A DNA stretch of 64,000 nt from UBA7803 sp040219935 (GCA_040219935.1 JAVJUA010000040.1:1-64000); one strand, 5' to 3'; shown: positions 26,369 to 34,844, counted from the first letter of the stretch. The notes: a model not told the origin generated them from the sequence alone. Numbers and translations: made by a program.

Positions 26369-27586
26369 ATGACGGCAACCGCAGCGGGCGGTCTCGGGTA
26401 TCGCATTGGCGTGCTGGCGCTGCTCTGGGTGACGGGTCTGTACCTGCGCCTGCCCATGCTGGTGGCGCCGCCGCTGGCGCCCGCCATCGCCGCCGAGATC
26501 GACCTCAGCCAGGTGCAGCTCGGCGCGCTCACCACGCTGCCGGTGCTGATGCTGGCGCTGGGCGCGGTGCCGGGCGCATTCGCCATCTCCCGGCTGGGTC
26601 CGGTGCTGACGGTAGCGCTGGCGCTGGTGCTGGTCACGGCGGCCTCCATTGGCCGCGGCCTGGCGCCGCCGGCGTCGATGCTGATGCTGATGACGGCACT
26701 GCTGGGGCTTGGGGTCGCGCTCATGCAGCCGGCGCTGCCGGTGCTGGTGGCGCGCTGGTGTCCCGGCTTTCTGGCGCTGGGTTCGGCGGTGTACATGAAC
26801 GGGCTGCTGATGGGCGAGTTCGTGGGCGGCGGTCTGACCCTGCCCTGGGTACTGCCTGCCGTGGACGGCGACTGGCGCGCGGCGCTGGCTGTCTGGTCGC
26901 TGCCGGCGCTGCTGGTGGCCGCGGTGCTGGTCGCCTGCCGTGGGATCGGCGCAACGCGCGCGCCGGCGTCGGCCGGAGCGCCCCGGCCGCTGTGGAACGC
27001 GCCCTGGGGCGATGCCCGGGTGTGGCGGTTCGGCATCGTGCTCGGGGCCGCGTCCGCTGGCTTCTTCGGCACCAACGCCTACCTGGGGCCGGTGCTGGAC
27101 GCCCGCGGCGAGGGCGCGCGACTGGCCGACATGCTGTTCTGGTTCAACGCCACCCAGGTGGCCGGGTCGCTGCTGATGCTGGTGGTGGCCCGCGCCCTGT
27201 CGCGGCGGCGCTGGGCGGCGCCGGCCATCGCCACCGCGGTGGTGTTGGGCGTGGCCGGCGTCGGCTTCGGCGGCAGCACCCTGTTCCTGCCGGCCGTGGT
27301 GCTGCTCGGCCTCGGCACCTGCATGCAGCTCATCCTGATGGTGAGTCTGGTGCCGCAGCTCGTGGGCGAGCGGGAGGCCGGGCCGCTGGCGGCGGGCATG
27401 TTCGCCGTCGGCTACCTGCTCGGCTTCGCGGTGCCGCTGGCGGGCGGCGTGGTGGCCGACCTGACCGGCACGCCCCAGGCGGCCCTGCTGCCCATCGGCG
27501 TGCTCGCCGTCCTGGCCCTGGCAGTGGCCCTGGGCGCGGGATTCGGGCAAGGTGTGCGCCTTTCCACGAGCGGAGGAACGCGCTGA
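26369..27586 (+). CDS. MFS transporter, CynX/NimT-like
   Basis: 405 residues with about 12 membrane helices and no signal peptide. Opening features are LYLRLPMLVAPPLAPAIAAE and LGALTTLPVLMLALGAVPG, similar to the CynX/NimT cyanate or 2-nitroimidazole transporter group; PALPVLVARWCPG is further along. The stop overlaps the next gene's start (TGATG), so transporter and dehydrogenase are translated together and may handle the same compound. The substrate is unknown. Confidence 0.85.
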   Translation: MTATAAGGLGYRIGVLALLWVTGLYLRLPMLVAPPLAPAIAAEIDLSQVQLGALTTLPVLMLALGAVPGAFAISRLGPVLTVALALVLVTAASIGRGLAPPASMLMLMTALLGLGVALMQPALPVLVARWCPGFLALGSAVYMNGLLMGEFVGGGLTLPWVLPAVDGDWRAALAVWSLPALLVAAVLVACRGIGATRAPASAGAPRPLWNAPWGDARVWRFGIVLGAASAGFFGTNAYLGPVLDARGEGARLADMLFWFNATQVAGSLLMLVVARALSRRRWAAPAIATAVVLGVAGVGFGGSTLFLPAVVLLGLGTCMQLILMVSLVPQLVGEREAGPLAAGMFAVGYLLGFAVPLAGGVVADLTGTPQAALLPIGVLAVLALAVALGAGFGQGVRLSTSGGTR

Positions 27587-28386
27587 TGTTCGACGACCTG
27601 TTTTCGATCCGGGGCAAGGTGGCGGTGGTGACCGGCGGCTCGCGCGGCATCGGTGAGATGATCGCCGCGGGTTTTCTGGCCCACGGCGCCAAGGTCTACA
27701 TCAGCTCCCGCAAGGCCGACGTGTGCGATGCCACGGCGGCGCGGCTGGCCAAGGAGTTTGGGGGCGAATGCATCTCCATTCCCGCCAACCTGGCTGACCT
27801 GGCGGGCATCGAGGCATTCGCCGCGGAGCTGTCCAAGCGCGAGCAGCGGCTGGACATCCTGGTGAACAACGCCGGCGTGTCCTGGGGCGCGCCGCTCGAC
27901 GAGTTCCCCGAGATCGGCTGGGACAAGGTGATGGACACCAACGTCAAGGGCGTGTTCTTCCTCACCCAGAAGCTGCTGCCGCTGCTGCGCGCCGCCGCCA
28001 GCCACGAGGACCCGGCGCGGGTGGTCAACATCGGCTCGGTCGACGGCATCAAGACCGCCGTGTTCGACACCTTCTCCTACGGCGCCTCGAAGGCGGCCGT
28101 GCACCACCTGACCCGGTTCCTGGCTGCCCATCTGGTCAAGGAGAACATCATCGTCAACGCCATCGCCCCGGGGCCGTTCCCCACCTGGATGCTGAGCACG
28201 GGCGTGGGCGGTGGCGGCGACGTCGAGGGCACAGACTGGGACGCGGTGGGGCGCAACAACCCCCGCGGCCGGGTCGGCACGCCGGAAGACATCGCCGGTC
28301 TGGCCATTTTCCTGTGCTCGCGGGCGGGCGCCTTCACCGTCGGCGAGGTGATCACCTGCGACGGCGGTTCCGTGGCGTCGGCCTGA
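27586..28386 (+). CDS. short-chain dehydrogenase/reductase
   Basis: 266 residues. Cofactor motif TGGSRGIGEMI near the N-terminus, NNAG at ~residue 90, catalytic Ser in NIGSVDG and the YGASKAA Tyr/Lys pair, then the C-terminal GEVITCDGG signature. It is a classical SDR reducing or oxidising a carbonyl/alcohol with NAD(P). The insertion with GVGGGGDVEGTDWDAV is like that in some gluconate/3-oxoacyl-type SDRs. The coupled MFS transporter suggests small-molecule catabolism. Confidence 0.92.
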   Translation: MFDDLFSIRGKVAVVTGGSRGIGEMIAAGFLAHGAKVYISSRKADVCDATAARLAKEFGGECISIPANLADLAGIEAFAAELSKREQRLDILVNNAGVSWGAPLDEFPEIGWDKVMDTNVKGVFFLTQKLLPLLRAAASHEDPARVVNIGSVDGIKTAVFDTFSYGASKAAVHHLTRFLAAHLVKENIIVNAIAPGPFPTWMLSTGVGGGGDVEGTDWDAVGRNNPRGRVGTPEDIAGLAIFLCSRAGAFTVGEVITCDGGSVASA

Positions 28387-28410
28387 GCCGGGCCCGAACT
28401 GGACTTTGCC

Positions 28411-29625
28411 ATGAGTCAGAGTGCGTCGTCGGCTTCCCTGCTCCGTTGGTTGCGGCGCCTCGTCGGCGCTGAGGACGAGGCGCCGAGCCCGACCGTCGCA
28501 CCGGACGACGAGCTGAGCCTGGCGACCTCGCAGCGCCGGGCGCGGCGCTACGCCGATCTGGGCCTCCCGCCCGCGCTTCTGGAGGCCTGCTCCGACGAGC
28601 CGCTGCCCGTCGGTGACGGGCGCTTCGTGGGGCGTGAGAAGCAGCTCGAGCAGTGGCAGGCCGCGCTGGTGCGCTGGCGGGACGGCCGCGGCGAGATGCA
28701 GGTCGTCACCGGGCCTCCGGGCAGCGGCATCACCTCGCTGCTGCAGCAGATGGCCGGTGGCGTGGCCGGCGGCGAAGCCAGCCACTACGGTGCGCTGAAC
28801 CGAAGGCCCGCGGACGAGGCGGATGCAGTGCGCCTGCTCGGTGAGCTCCTGGGTCTTGCCGAGCCCCGCGAGTCCGTGGATGCCCTCGTCGACGACCTGA
28901 ACAGCCTGAGCCCGCGCGTGTTCCTGGTGGACAACGGCCACTTCCTGGTGAGTCGGATGTTCGGCTCGCATCAGGCCATCCGCGTCTTCGGCGGTGTCAT
29001 GCTGGCGACCCGGCAGCGCCACCTCTGGGTGCTCGGCTGCCAGGAGCACGCCTGGCGGCGGCTGGTCTACGTGCATCAGGCCGATCGGGACTTCGATGTG
29101 CCCATCGAGACCGCCTTCTTCAGTGAGGCCGAGCTCGGTCGCTGCCTGGCGGCACGGCTCGACCGCGCGGGGCTGCTTCCCGGCGACGCTGCGGAAGGCA
29201 AGGAGAAGCCCGCGGCCCTGCACGAACGGCCGCTGTCCGGGTTGCAGAAGCTGAGCGGCGGCAAGTGCGATCTGGCGACGTTCTACTTTCTCAACTCGCT
29301 GCGCGTCGACCCCGAGGACGGCCAGCTGCGCAGCGAGCCCCTGGTGGAGCTGGACTTCAGCGTGCTCAATCGGCTGACGCCCGACGAGCTGTTCACCCTC
29401 ACGGAGCTGGCAGCCCACGGACCTCTGCACCGCTCAGAGCATCGCCGTCTGTTCCGCACCAGCGTCGAGGAGACCTGGCTGATGCTGGAGCGCCTGCATC
29501 AGGCATGCCTGCTGGTCCGGGAAGATGCGGCGGGAGACCCGGAGGACGACCCGACGTACCGGATCACTCCCCTGTTCTCGGCGCAGATCAGCCGACGGCT
29601 CGGCATCGCCAACGTGCTCTATTAG
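28411..29625 (+). CDS. P-loop NTPase-like protein with altered Walker A lysine
   Basis: 404 residues. Residues ~70-120 read FVGREKQLEQWQAALVRWR and then TGPPGSGITSLLQQM, a Walker A loop in which residue 107 is Ile where Lys is normally essential. PRVFLVDNGHFLV resembles a Walker B strand. A ligand-binding, STAND-like or regulatory role is therefore more likely than ATP hydrolysis. The C-terminal half resembles helical and winged-helix segments (LFTLTELAAHGPLHRSEHRRL). The next gene, an MscS-type channel, begins 10 bases downstream with a good AGGAGG, so the two probably act together at the membrane. I recognise no named family. Confidence 0.65.
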   Translation: MSQSASSASLLRWLRRLVGAEDEAPSPTVAPDDELSLATSQRRARRYADLGLPPALLEACSDEPLPVGDGRFVGREKQLEQWQAALVRWRDGRGEMQVVTGPPGSGITSLLQQMAGGVAGGEASHYGALNRRPADEADAVRLLGELLGLAEPRESVDALVDDLNSLSPRVFLVDNGHFLVSRMFGSHQAIRVFGGVMLATRQRHLWVLGCQEHAWRRLVYVHQADRDFDVPIETAFFSEAELGRCLAARLDRAGLLPGDAAEGKEKPAALHERPLSGLQKLSGGKCDLATFYFLNSLRVDPEDGQLRSEPLVELDFSVLNRLTPDELFTLTELAAHGPLHRSEHRRLFRTSVEETWLMLERLHQACLLVREDAAGDPEDDPTYRITPLFSAQISRRLGIANVLY

Positions 29626-29635
29626 GAGGCCGCGC

Positions 29636-30445
29636 GTGGAAGAAGACACTCTCGCCCAGTTGGTGGACCTGTTATCGCTGCCCCGGCTGCTGCACATTGC
29701 CGCCATCGCGGCGCTCGCCTGGGTGCTGCTGCACCTGGTCCACCGTGGCCTGCAGCGCCTCATGCAGCGCTTCCCCAGATACCGGCTGCAGATGGGGCAG
29801 CTGTTCCCGGTGATCCGCATCCTGACCTGGGCGCTGGTGGTGGGCTACGTGATCTTCGGAATCGTCAGGCCGCCGCAGACCATCGTCTTCGCTGTGCTTG
29901 GCTCCCTGGGCCTGGCCATCGGCCTGGCCGCCCAGGGCGGCGTCAGGAACCTGCTGGCGGGCATCATGATGATCTTCAACCCGCCATTCCGGGTGGGCGA
30001 CATGGTGCGGTTCGGCGGTCACTACGGCGAGGTGACCCGGCTCGATCTCAGCGTGACCTGGCTGCGCACCCTGGACGACAACGTCGTCATGGTGCCGAAC
30101 GCCGTGGTGCTCGACAACGCCGTCGCCAACGCCAACAGCGGCGAGCTCTCGGAGATGGTGGTGGTCAGCATCGATCTGCCCCGCGACGTGCCTTTGCGCC
30201 TGGTTCGCGAGCTGGCCTTGGATGCGGCCCGGTCGTCGCCCTACTCGTTTCTGAAGAAGCCGATCACCGTGCTTCTGGAGGCGCGCCACGATCTCGACTT
30301 CCTGGTGCGCGTCATCATCAAGGCCTACGTCGTCGACGTGCGTTACGAGCGCCGATTGGCCAGCGACGTCACGGAGCGGTTCCTGGACGCCTTTCGAGCA
30401 GTGCAGCCCGACCCGTCGGCTCAGTCGGCGCCGCCGGCGGCCTGA
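29636..30445 (+). CDS. MscS-family mechanosensitive channel
   Basis: 269 residues from a GTG at 29636, placed 7 bases after AGGAGG; the longer frame upstream lies inside the previous gene. Three hydrophobic segments are seen (~20-35, 60-80, 88-112). The last carries LGSLGLAIGLAAQGGVRNLLAGIMM, the pore helix (TM3) pattern of MscS, followed by FNPPFRVGDMVRFGGHYGEV and VMVPNAVVLDNAVANANSG, the beta-domain. It would open under membrane tension to release solutes. The paired upstream protein may regulate it. Confidence 0.9.
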   Translation: MEEDTLAQLVDLLSLPRLLHIAAIAALAWVLLHLVHRGLQRLMQRFPRYRLQMGQLFPVIRILTWALVVGYVIFGIVRPPQTIVFAVLGSLGLAIGLAAQGGVRNLLAGIMMIFNPPFRVGDMVRFGGHYGEVTRLDLSVTWLRTLDDNVVMVPNAVVLDNAVANANSGELSEMVVVSIDLPRDVPLRLVRELALDAARSSPYSFLKKPITVLLEARHDLDFLVRVIIKAYVVDVRYERRLASDVTERFLDAFRAVQPDPSAQSAPPAA

Positions 30446-31341
30446 CGGTAGGCGCGGCTGCGCTCCTGCTCGTACTGGGCCGCCGCGCCCGCCACCTGAC
30501 CGCTCTGGCCGGTAGTGAGCCAGCGGCGGACGCGCCCGGCATCGCCGAGCGGCGAGCGGCTGCCGAAGGAATTGAGCAGCACCATGGCCACCGGCCGGTC
30601 GTCCACGTCGGCCACCAGCACCAGGCAGCGGCCGGCCTCGGAGAGATAGCCGGTCTTGGTGAGGTCGACCTGCCAGCGCGAGCTGGCCACCAGCGGGTTG
30701 GTGTTGCCGTAGGGCAGGGTGTAGTGCGGGTTGCGGAACGTCACCGTGTGCTGGTAGCCGGTGCTGTACTCGCGGATCTTCGCGTAGTCCCAGGCGGCGC
30801 GCACCATCAATGCCAGGTCGGCGGCGGTGGCCGTGTTGTCCGGCGACAGCCCGGCCGGGTCGACGAAGTGACTGTCCTGCATGCCCAGCGCCTTCGCCTT
30901 GGCGTTCATGGCGGCGACGAATCCATCCACGCCGCCCGGGTGGTGACGCGCCAGCACGTGGGTCGCCAGGTTCTCGGACGACATCAGGGCGATGCGCACC
31001 AGCTCGCCGCGCTTCGCTTCGGAGCCCACCCGCAGCCGCGAGTAGGCGTTCTTGGCCTGCTTGCGATCCCAGTTGACGATGGTGAGCCACTGATCCAGCG
31101 GCTCGCCGGAGTCGAGCACCACCATCGCCGTCATCAGCTTGGTCACCGACGCGATGGGCACCGCGACCTCGGCGTGCTTGCGGTACAGCGGCTTGCCTGA
31201 CTTGAGGTCGGTGACCATGGCGTTCACCGACGCCAGGTGCAGGTCGGCCATCGACGGCGCGGCGGAAGCGGCGTGGACGGTGAGCGGGAGCAGCAGGGCG
31301 GCTGCGATGAGTGCGGCGGCGGAAAGGTGTCGGGGTCGCAT
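30421..31341 (-). CDS. pbpG: D-alanyl-D-alanine endopeptidase (PBP7/PbpG-like)
   Basis: 306 residues from the ATG at 31341 (MRPRHLSAAALIAA), a standard signal peptide ending near HAASA. Active-site motifs: SVTK (SxxK) in VPIASVTKLMTAM, SSEN (SxN) and KTG in TKTGYLSEAGR. DSHFVDPAGLSPDNTATAADLA is typical of the class C low-mass penicillin-binding proteins that cut the cross-links in peptidoglycan. Acts in the periplasm. Its 3' end overlaps the mscS-like gene by 25 bases. Confidence 0.92.
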   Translation of the reverse strand: MRPRHLSAAALIAAALLLPLTVHAASAAPSMADLHLASVNAMVTDLKSGKPLYRKHAEVAVPIASVTKLMTAMVVLDSGEPLDQWLTIVNWDRKQAKNAYSRLRVGSEAKRGELVRIALMSSENLATHVLARHHPGGVDGFVAAMNAKAKALGMQDSHFVDPAGLSPDNTATAADLALMVRAAWDYAKIREYSTGYQHTVTFRNPHYTLPYGNTNPLVASSRWQVDLTKTGYLSEAGRCLVLVADVDDRPVAMVLLNSFGSRSPLGDAGRVRRWLTTGQSGQVAGAAAQYEQERSRAYRQAAGGAD

Positions 31342-31470
31342 GGTGGCCGAAATGTAACCCAATCCCCTGCCAGGTTGCCATGCCGTGGCAGCTCCAGGCT
31401 GAAACCGGCGCCGTGATCGTGCGACGATGCCCCGGCGTGAACCACGACCAGCACAGCCAAGGAGGTACCC

Positions 31471-31947
31471 ATGGGCTTCGCTCTATCCGACATGCAGCTC
31501 ACCAGCGCCGCGTTCCAGGCCGGCGGCGCCATTCCGAAGAAGCACACCGGCGAGGCCGACGACGTGTCCCCGGCGCTGTCCTGGCAGGGCGCGCCGAAGG
31601 AGGCCCGCGCCTTCGCCGTGATCTGTCACGACCCGGATGCGCCGCTGGTCACCCCGGGTCAGTACGGCTTCGTGCACTGGGTGCTGTACAACATCCCGGC
31701 GTCGGCCTCCGGCCTGGCGGAGGGCGAGAGCGGCCACACCGCCGGCAAGAACGATTTCGGCAAGACCGGCTACGGCGGGCCGATGCCGCCGGAAGGGCAC
31801 GGCACGCACCACTACTTCTTCTGGGTGCTGGCGCTCGACACGGACGATGCCTTCGAGCCGGGCCTGACCCTGTGGCAGTTCCTGGAGCGGGCGGAGCCCC
31901 ACGTCATCGCCATGAACCGGCTGGTGGGTACCTATCGGCGCGGCTGA
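31471..31947 (+). CDS. YbhB/YbcL PEBP (Raf-kinase-inhibitor-like) protein
   Basis: 158 residues after a strong AAGGAGG. The family pattern is clear: ALSWQGAPKEARAFAVICHDPDAP, GFVHWVLYNIPAS, GYGGPMPPEGHGTHHYFF and the C-terminal helix. The DPDAP and GPxPPxGxHHY motifs form the small ligand pocket of PEBPs. No signal peptide, so it is cytoplasmic. The role in bacteria is not established. It sits alone between pbpG (divergent) and a dehydrogenase gene. Confidence 0.93.
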   Translation: MGFALSDMQLTSAAFQAGGAIPKKHTGEADDVSPALSWQGAPKEARAFAVICHDPDAPLVTPGQYGFVHWVLYNIPASASGLAEGESGHTAGKNDFGKTGYGGPMPPEGHGTHHYFFWVLALDTDDAFEPGLTLWQFLERAEPHVIAMNRLVGTYRRG

Positions 31948-32038
31948 TGCAACCTTTCGGATCCGGGTCGGAATGGGTAGATTGGCGCCCTTCGCGCGGC
32001 CGCACGGCCGCGCCCACCGTGCTGGAGGACCGCCGACC

Positions 32039-33178
32039 ATGACCCAGAATCTGCCTGCCACCATGCTGCAGCTCCGTTCCACGGTCACTTCCGGGGGCGA
32101 GCTCAAGATCACGCTCGACCGCGTCGATGTGCCCAAGCCCCGGGAGGACGAGGTGCTGGTGCGGGTCGAGGCGTCGCCCATCAACCCCTCGGATCTGGGC
32201 CTGCTGCTGGCCGGCGCCGACCCGGCGGGCCTGCGCGCCGAGGTGGTGGACAGCTCCCCCGCGCTCATCGGTCCGGTGCCGCCGGCGGCCGTGCGCGCCC
32301 TGGCCGGGCGCCTCGACAAGCCGATGCCGGTGGGCAACGAGGGCGCCGGCGTGGTGGTGGAGACCGGGTCGTCGGAAGCGGCGCGCTCGCTGCTCGGCCG
32401 CACCGTGGCCGTGCTGGGGGGCGCCATGTACGGCCAGTATCGCTGCCTGAAGGTGAGCCAGTGCCTGCTGCTGAACCCGGGCACGACGCCGCGCGACGGC
32501 GCCTCCTGCTTCGTCAACCCGCTCACCGCGCTCGGCATGGTGGAGACCATGCGTCTGGAAGGCCACAAGGCGCTGCTGCACACGGCGGCGGCGTCGAACC
32601 TGGGCCAGATGCTGGTGAAGATCTGCCTGGGCGACGGCGTGCCGCTGGTCAACGTCGTACGCCGCCCCGAGCAGGCGGCGCTGCTGCGCGAGATCGGCGC
32701 CACCCACGTGGTGGACAGCTCCGCCGACGACTTCGAGGCGAAGCTGGTGGACGCCCTGGCCGAGACCGGTGCCACCCTCGGCTTCGATGCCACCGGCGGC
32801 GGCAAGCTGGCCGGCCAGATCCTGTCCGCCATGGAGGCCGCCGCGCTGCGCAACGCCGGCGACTACAGCCGCTATGGCTCCACGGTCTACAAGCAGGTCT
32901 ACATCTATGGCGGCCTCGACCGCTCGCCCACGGTGCTGAACCGCAACTTCGGCATGTCCTGGGGACTCGGCGGCTGGCTGCTGACGCCGTTCCTGGAGCG
33001 CATCGGGCCGGAGGCCACCGCGCGCCTCAAGCAGCGGGTGGCGGACGAGATCCACACCACCTTCGCCAGCCACTACGCCCGGGAGGTGTCCCTGGCCGAG
33101 GCGCTGTCGGTGGACGCGGTGCGCGAGTACGGCCGCCAGGCCACCGGCACCAAGTTCCTGATCAACCCGCAGCTCTGA
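32039..33178 (+). CDS. medium-chain dehydrogenase/reductase (quinone-reductase-like)
   Basis: 379 residues from the ATG at 32039, after CTGGAGG. The N-terminal GroES-like domain has VRVEASPINPSDLGLLLAG and GNEGAGVVVETG; the Rossmann domain has KALLHTAAASNLGQMLVKI and ATHVVDSSADDFEAKL. No structural or catalytic zinc cysteines are visible, so it resembles the zinc-free quinone-oxidoreductase branch. The substrate is unknown; it might reduce enones or quinones with NADPH. The EVE gene starts 10 bases later. Confidence 0.9.
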   Translation: MTQNLPATMLQLRSTVTSGGELKITLDRVDVPKPREDEVLVRVEASPINPSDLGLLLAGADPAGLRAEVVDSSPALIGPVPPAAVRALAGRLDKPMPVGNEGAGVVVETGSSEAARSLLGRTVAVLGGAMYGQYRCLKVSQCLLLNPGTTPRDGASCFVNPLTALGMVETMRLEGHKALLHTAAASNLGQMLVKICLGDGVPLVNVVRRPEQAALLREIGATHVVDSSADDFEAKLVDALAETGATLGFDATGGGKLAGQILSAMEAAALRNAGDYSRYGSTVYKQVYIYGGLDRSPTVLNRNFGMSWGLGGWLLTPFLERIGPEATARLKQRVADEIHTTFASHYAREVSLAEALSVDAVREYGRQATGTKFLINPQL

Positions 33179-33188
33179 GGCGGGCGGC

Positions 33189-33647
33189 ATGGCGTACTGG
33201 CTGTTCAAGTCCGAGCCCGACACCTTCAGCATCGACGCGTTGTACCAGGCGCCCAAACGCACCACCCACTGGGACGGCGTGCGCAACTATCAGGCGCGCA
33301 ACTACATGCGCGACGGCATGCGGCGGGGCGATCAGGGCTTCTTCTACCACTCCAACTGCGAGGTGCCCGGCATCGTCGGCATCGTCGAGGTGGTGCGCCA
33401 GGCCTACCCAGACCATACCGCCTTCGACCCGGACGACCCGCACTACGACCCGAAGAGCGACCCGGACGATCCGCGCTGGCTGATGGTGGACGTGAAGTTC
33501 GTGCGCAAGCTGAAGCGCAACATCAGCCTGGCGGAGCTCAAGGCCAATCCGGCGCTGGCCGACATGCCGCTGGTGCGCAAGGGCAACCGGCTGTCGGTGA
33601 TGCCGGTGACAGAGGCGGAGTGGCACGCGATTCTGGAGATGGTCTAG
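33189..33647 (+). CDS. EVE-domain protein (thymocyte nuclear protein 1-like)
   Basis: 152 residues, the full size of the stand-alone EVE family. Starts MAYWLFKSEPDTFSIDAL, then THWDGVRNYQARNYMRDGM and FFYHSNCEVPGIVGIVEVV, all typical. The fold is a relative of YTH and PUA domains and may read modified bases in nucleic acids. It directly follows the dehydrogenase gene on the same strand. Confidence 0.92.
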   Translation: MAYWLFKSEPDTFSIDALYQAPKRTTHWDGVRNYQARNYMRDGMRRGDQGFFYHSNCEVPGIVGIVEVVRQAYPDHTAFDPDDPHYDPKSDPDDPRWLMVDVKFVRKLKRNISLAELKANPALADMPLVRKGNRLSVMPVTEAEWHAILEMV

Positions 33648-33658
33648 GCACGTTCGAA

Positions 33659-33687
33659 CGAATGATCACAGCCAAGGCTGTGATTCG
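33659..33687. terminator. inverted repeat after the EVE gene, possible terminator
   Basis: ATCACAGCC at 33665-33673 and its exact complement at 33676-33684 are separated by AA; CGAAT and ATTCG flank it with a three-base bulge. It lies 12 bases after the EVE stop codon. No T-run follows. The rest of the gap to 33888 shows no gene; it is lower in GC than the neighbours and has only a small CCGCAAAAGCGG hairpin near 33835. Confidence 0.4.
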
Positions 33688-33888
33688 GTCTCGCGTGGAG
33701 CGCTTCGCCCTGGGGCGGTCAGGCTTGGGGAGTTCACGTGGCCCCTCTGAGCGAGGCTCTCGTAGTTGCCATCGCTCCGATGCTCAGGGTTCGGGATCGA
33801 TAGCTGGCGTGCCGCTGTTACTTGCGGCCGTGTTCCGCAAAAGCGGTATTGCGATGTCTATCCACTACACTCCATCAATCCAGCCTCG

Positions 33889-34188
33889 CTACGCGGCCTT
33901 TTTCTTGTCGACTTTGATGCTGACGTGTTTTCCGGATCGCTCCAGCATCTGGACCATTTTGTCGATGGTGATGCCATCGAAGCGACCGTGCAGCATCCGG
34001 TTCAGGCGAGGCCGGGGCACGCCCATGATTTCCGCCGCCCGCGTTTGGGTCAGCTTCTTCGCCTTCATGACCTTCTCGATCTCGATCATCAGATCCGCCT
34101 TGATCTTGAGCACGGCGGCTTCCTCCTCTCCAAACCCGAGGTCTTTGAAGATGTTGTCGGACGACTGAACCCACTCATCTCGAGTCAT
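33889..34188 (-). CDS. higA: XRE-family antitoxin (HigA-like)
   Basis: 99 residues. A helix-turn-helix of the XRE/Cro type spans about residues 42-90: KVMKAKKLTQTRAAEIMGV, then PRPRLNRMLHGRFDGITIDK. It starts at the ATG at 34188, overlapping the toxin stop codon (ATGA), so the toxin gene precedes it, the HigBA order. It would neutralise the toxin and repress the operon by binding the inverted repeat found upstream of the toxin gene. Base composition is less GC-rich than the chromosome. Confidence 0.88.
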   Translation of the reverse strand: MTRDEWVQSSDNIFKDLGFGEEEAAVLKIKADLMIEIEKVMKAKKLTQTRAAEIMGVPRPRLNRMLHGRFDGITIDKMVQMLERSGKHVSIKVDKKKAA

Positions 34189-34511
34189 GATGATCTCTGC
34201 TCCTGGATGTCTCTCAGGCGTTGCTTGGCGAGGTCGATGTCGGTCCGGGGCGTCTGCTGAGTCTTTTTCTGGAACGCGTGCAGGACGTAGATCGCTTCCT
34301 CAAACTTGGCGACGTAGATCACTCGCCACTGCCCCCGGTGTGACACCCGAATCTCTCGTACGCCTCGGCCAACCGTTGACATTGGCTTCCAATTGGCGGG
34401 GTCCAACCCTTTCTGAACTCGTCGCAATTCCGTGCCGATGTCGATTCGCGCCTGCTTTGGGAATTGCCGCAGCGTTTCGCGCGTGCTGTCCAGCATGGCG
34501 ATCGGCTTCAC
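34185..34511 (-). CDS. higB: RelE/HigB-like toxin (phage Gp49-like)
   Basis: 108 residues from a GTG at 34511 (MKPIAMLDSTRETLRQFP). This start fits the family opening MKP...LR.FP; an ATG at 34496 would lose it. Further motifs are ARIDIGTELRRVQKG, GVREIRVSHRGQWRVIYVAKF and IYVLHAFQKKTQQTP, the usual Gp49/HigB pattern. Members cut mRNA at the ribosome. The antitoxin gene follows with a 4-base overlap. A clear operator lies just upstream. Confidence 0.9.
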   Translation of the reverse strand: MKPIAMLDSTRETLRQFPKQARIDIGTELRRVQKGLDPANWKPMSTVGRGVREIRVSHRGQWRVIYVAKFEEAIYVLHAFQKKTQQTPRTDIDLAKQRLRDIQEQRSS

Positions 34512-34521
34512 GGCGCCAAAG

Positions 34522-34539
34522 TGTATCGAAATAGATACA
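34522..34539. promoter_or_regulatory. inverted-repeat operator of the HigBA-like pair
   Basis: TGTATC, six bases, GATACA: a perfect inverted repeat starting 11 bases before the GTG of the toxin gene. On the minus strand TACACT next to it could serve as a -10 box. HigA-type antitoxins bind such palindromes to repress their own operon. Confidence 0.7.
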
Positions 34540-34587
34540 GCAGGAGCAATGCCATTGCCCCGGTGCAGTGCATTTTCCGCGCGCCGA

Positions 34588-34800
34588 TAGCACGGCCCGA
34601 ACGAGCAGCGCTACCGGCGGGTGGACGATGCCGGCCAGTCGATTCAGACCAAGACCCACCACGTGGGCAGCGTGGTGATCACAGGCGCTACCTCGACAGC
34701 GAGGCGATTGGCGGCATCGTCCAGGCGCAGAGCTTCGATGCCTATGGGCTGGGCCGCTACGACGATGACTGTATGGCCCGGACGCTGGCGAGATGGAGTG
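34588..34800 (+). pseudogene. decayed Rhs core fragment
   Basis: This accounts for much of the 331-base gap between the two toxin-antitoxin pairs. One frame from 34591 reads HGPNEQRYRRVDDAGQSIQT, then HHVGSVVI; another frame continues RRYLDSEAIGGIVQ and then SFDAYGLGR. Rhs cores contain YGP...RYRRVD, then YVG.VEII, then RRYL.G.AI, then a HRDHLGS segment and SFDA.G.RR. The order fits with a frameshift and with the HRDHLGS part missing. A TAG precedes the first piece. It cannot be expressed as one protein and appears to be a relic. Confidence 0.6.
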
Positions 34801-34806
34801 GCTCGC

Positions 34807-34844
34807 TTGACGTGTCCACATATTCGACACTAATGTGACCACAT
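34807..34844 (+). promoter_or_regulatory. putative promoter and operator of the second toxin-antitoxin pair
   Basis: TTGACG at 34807-34812 matches the -35 consensus at five of six places; a weak -10 (TAATGT, 34831-34836) is 18 bases further. ATGTG-AC-CACAT at 34833-34844 is a perfect inverted repeat touching the start codon at 34843, with a further CCACAT at 34816. This would leave almost no leader and fits auto-repression by the antitoxin. Confidence 0.4.

Noticed and set aside
33659..33687. Strong intrinsic terminator
   Set aside because: The stem is good but no T-run follows, so it is kept only as an inverted repeat with low confidence.
34464..34838. 124-codon gene between the toxin-antitoxin pairs
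   Set aside because: No start or ribosome site fits, and its readable parts match only one frame of the decayed Rhs fragment.
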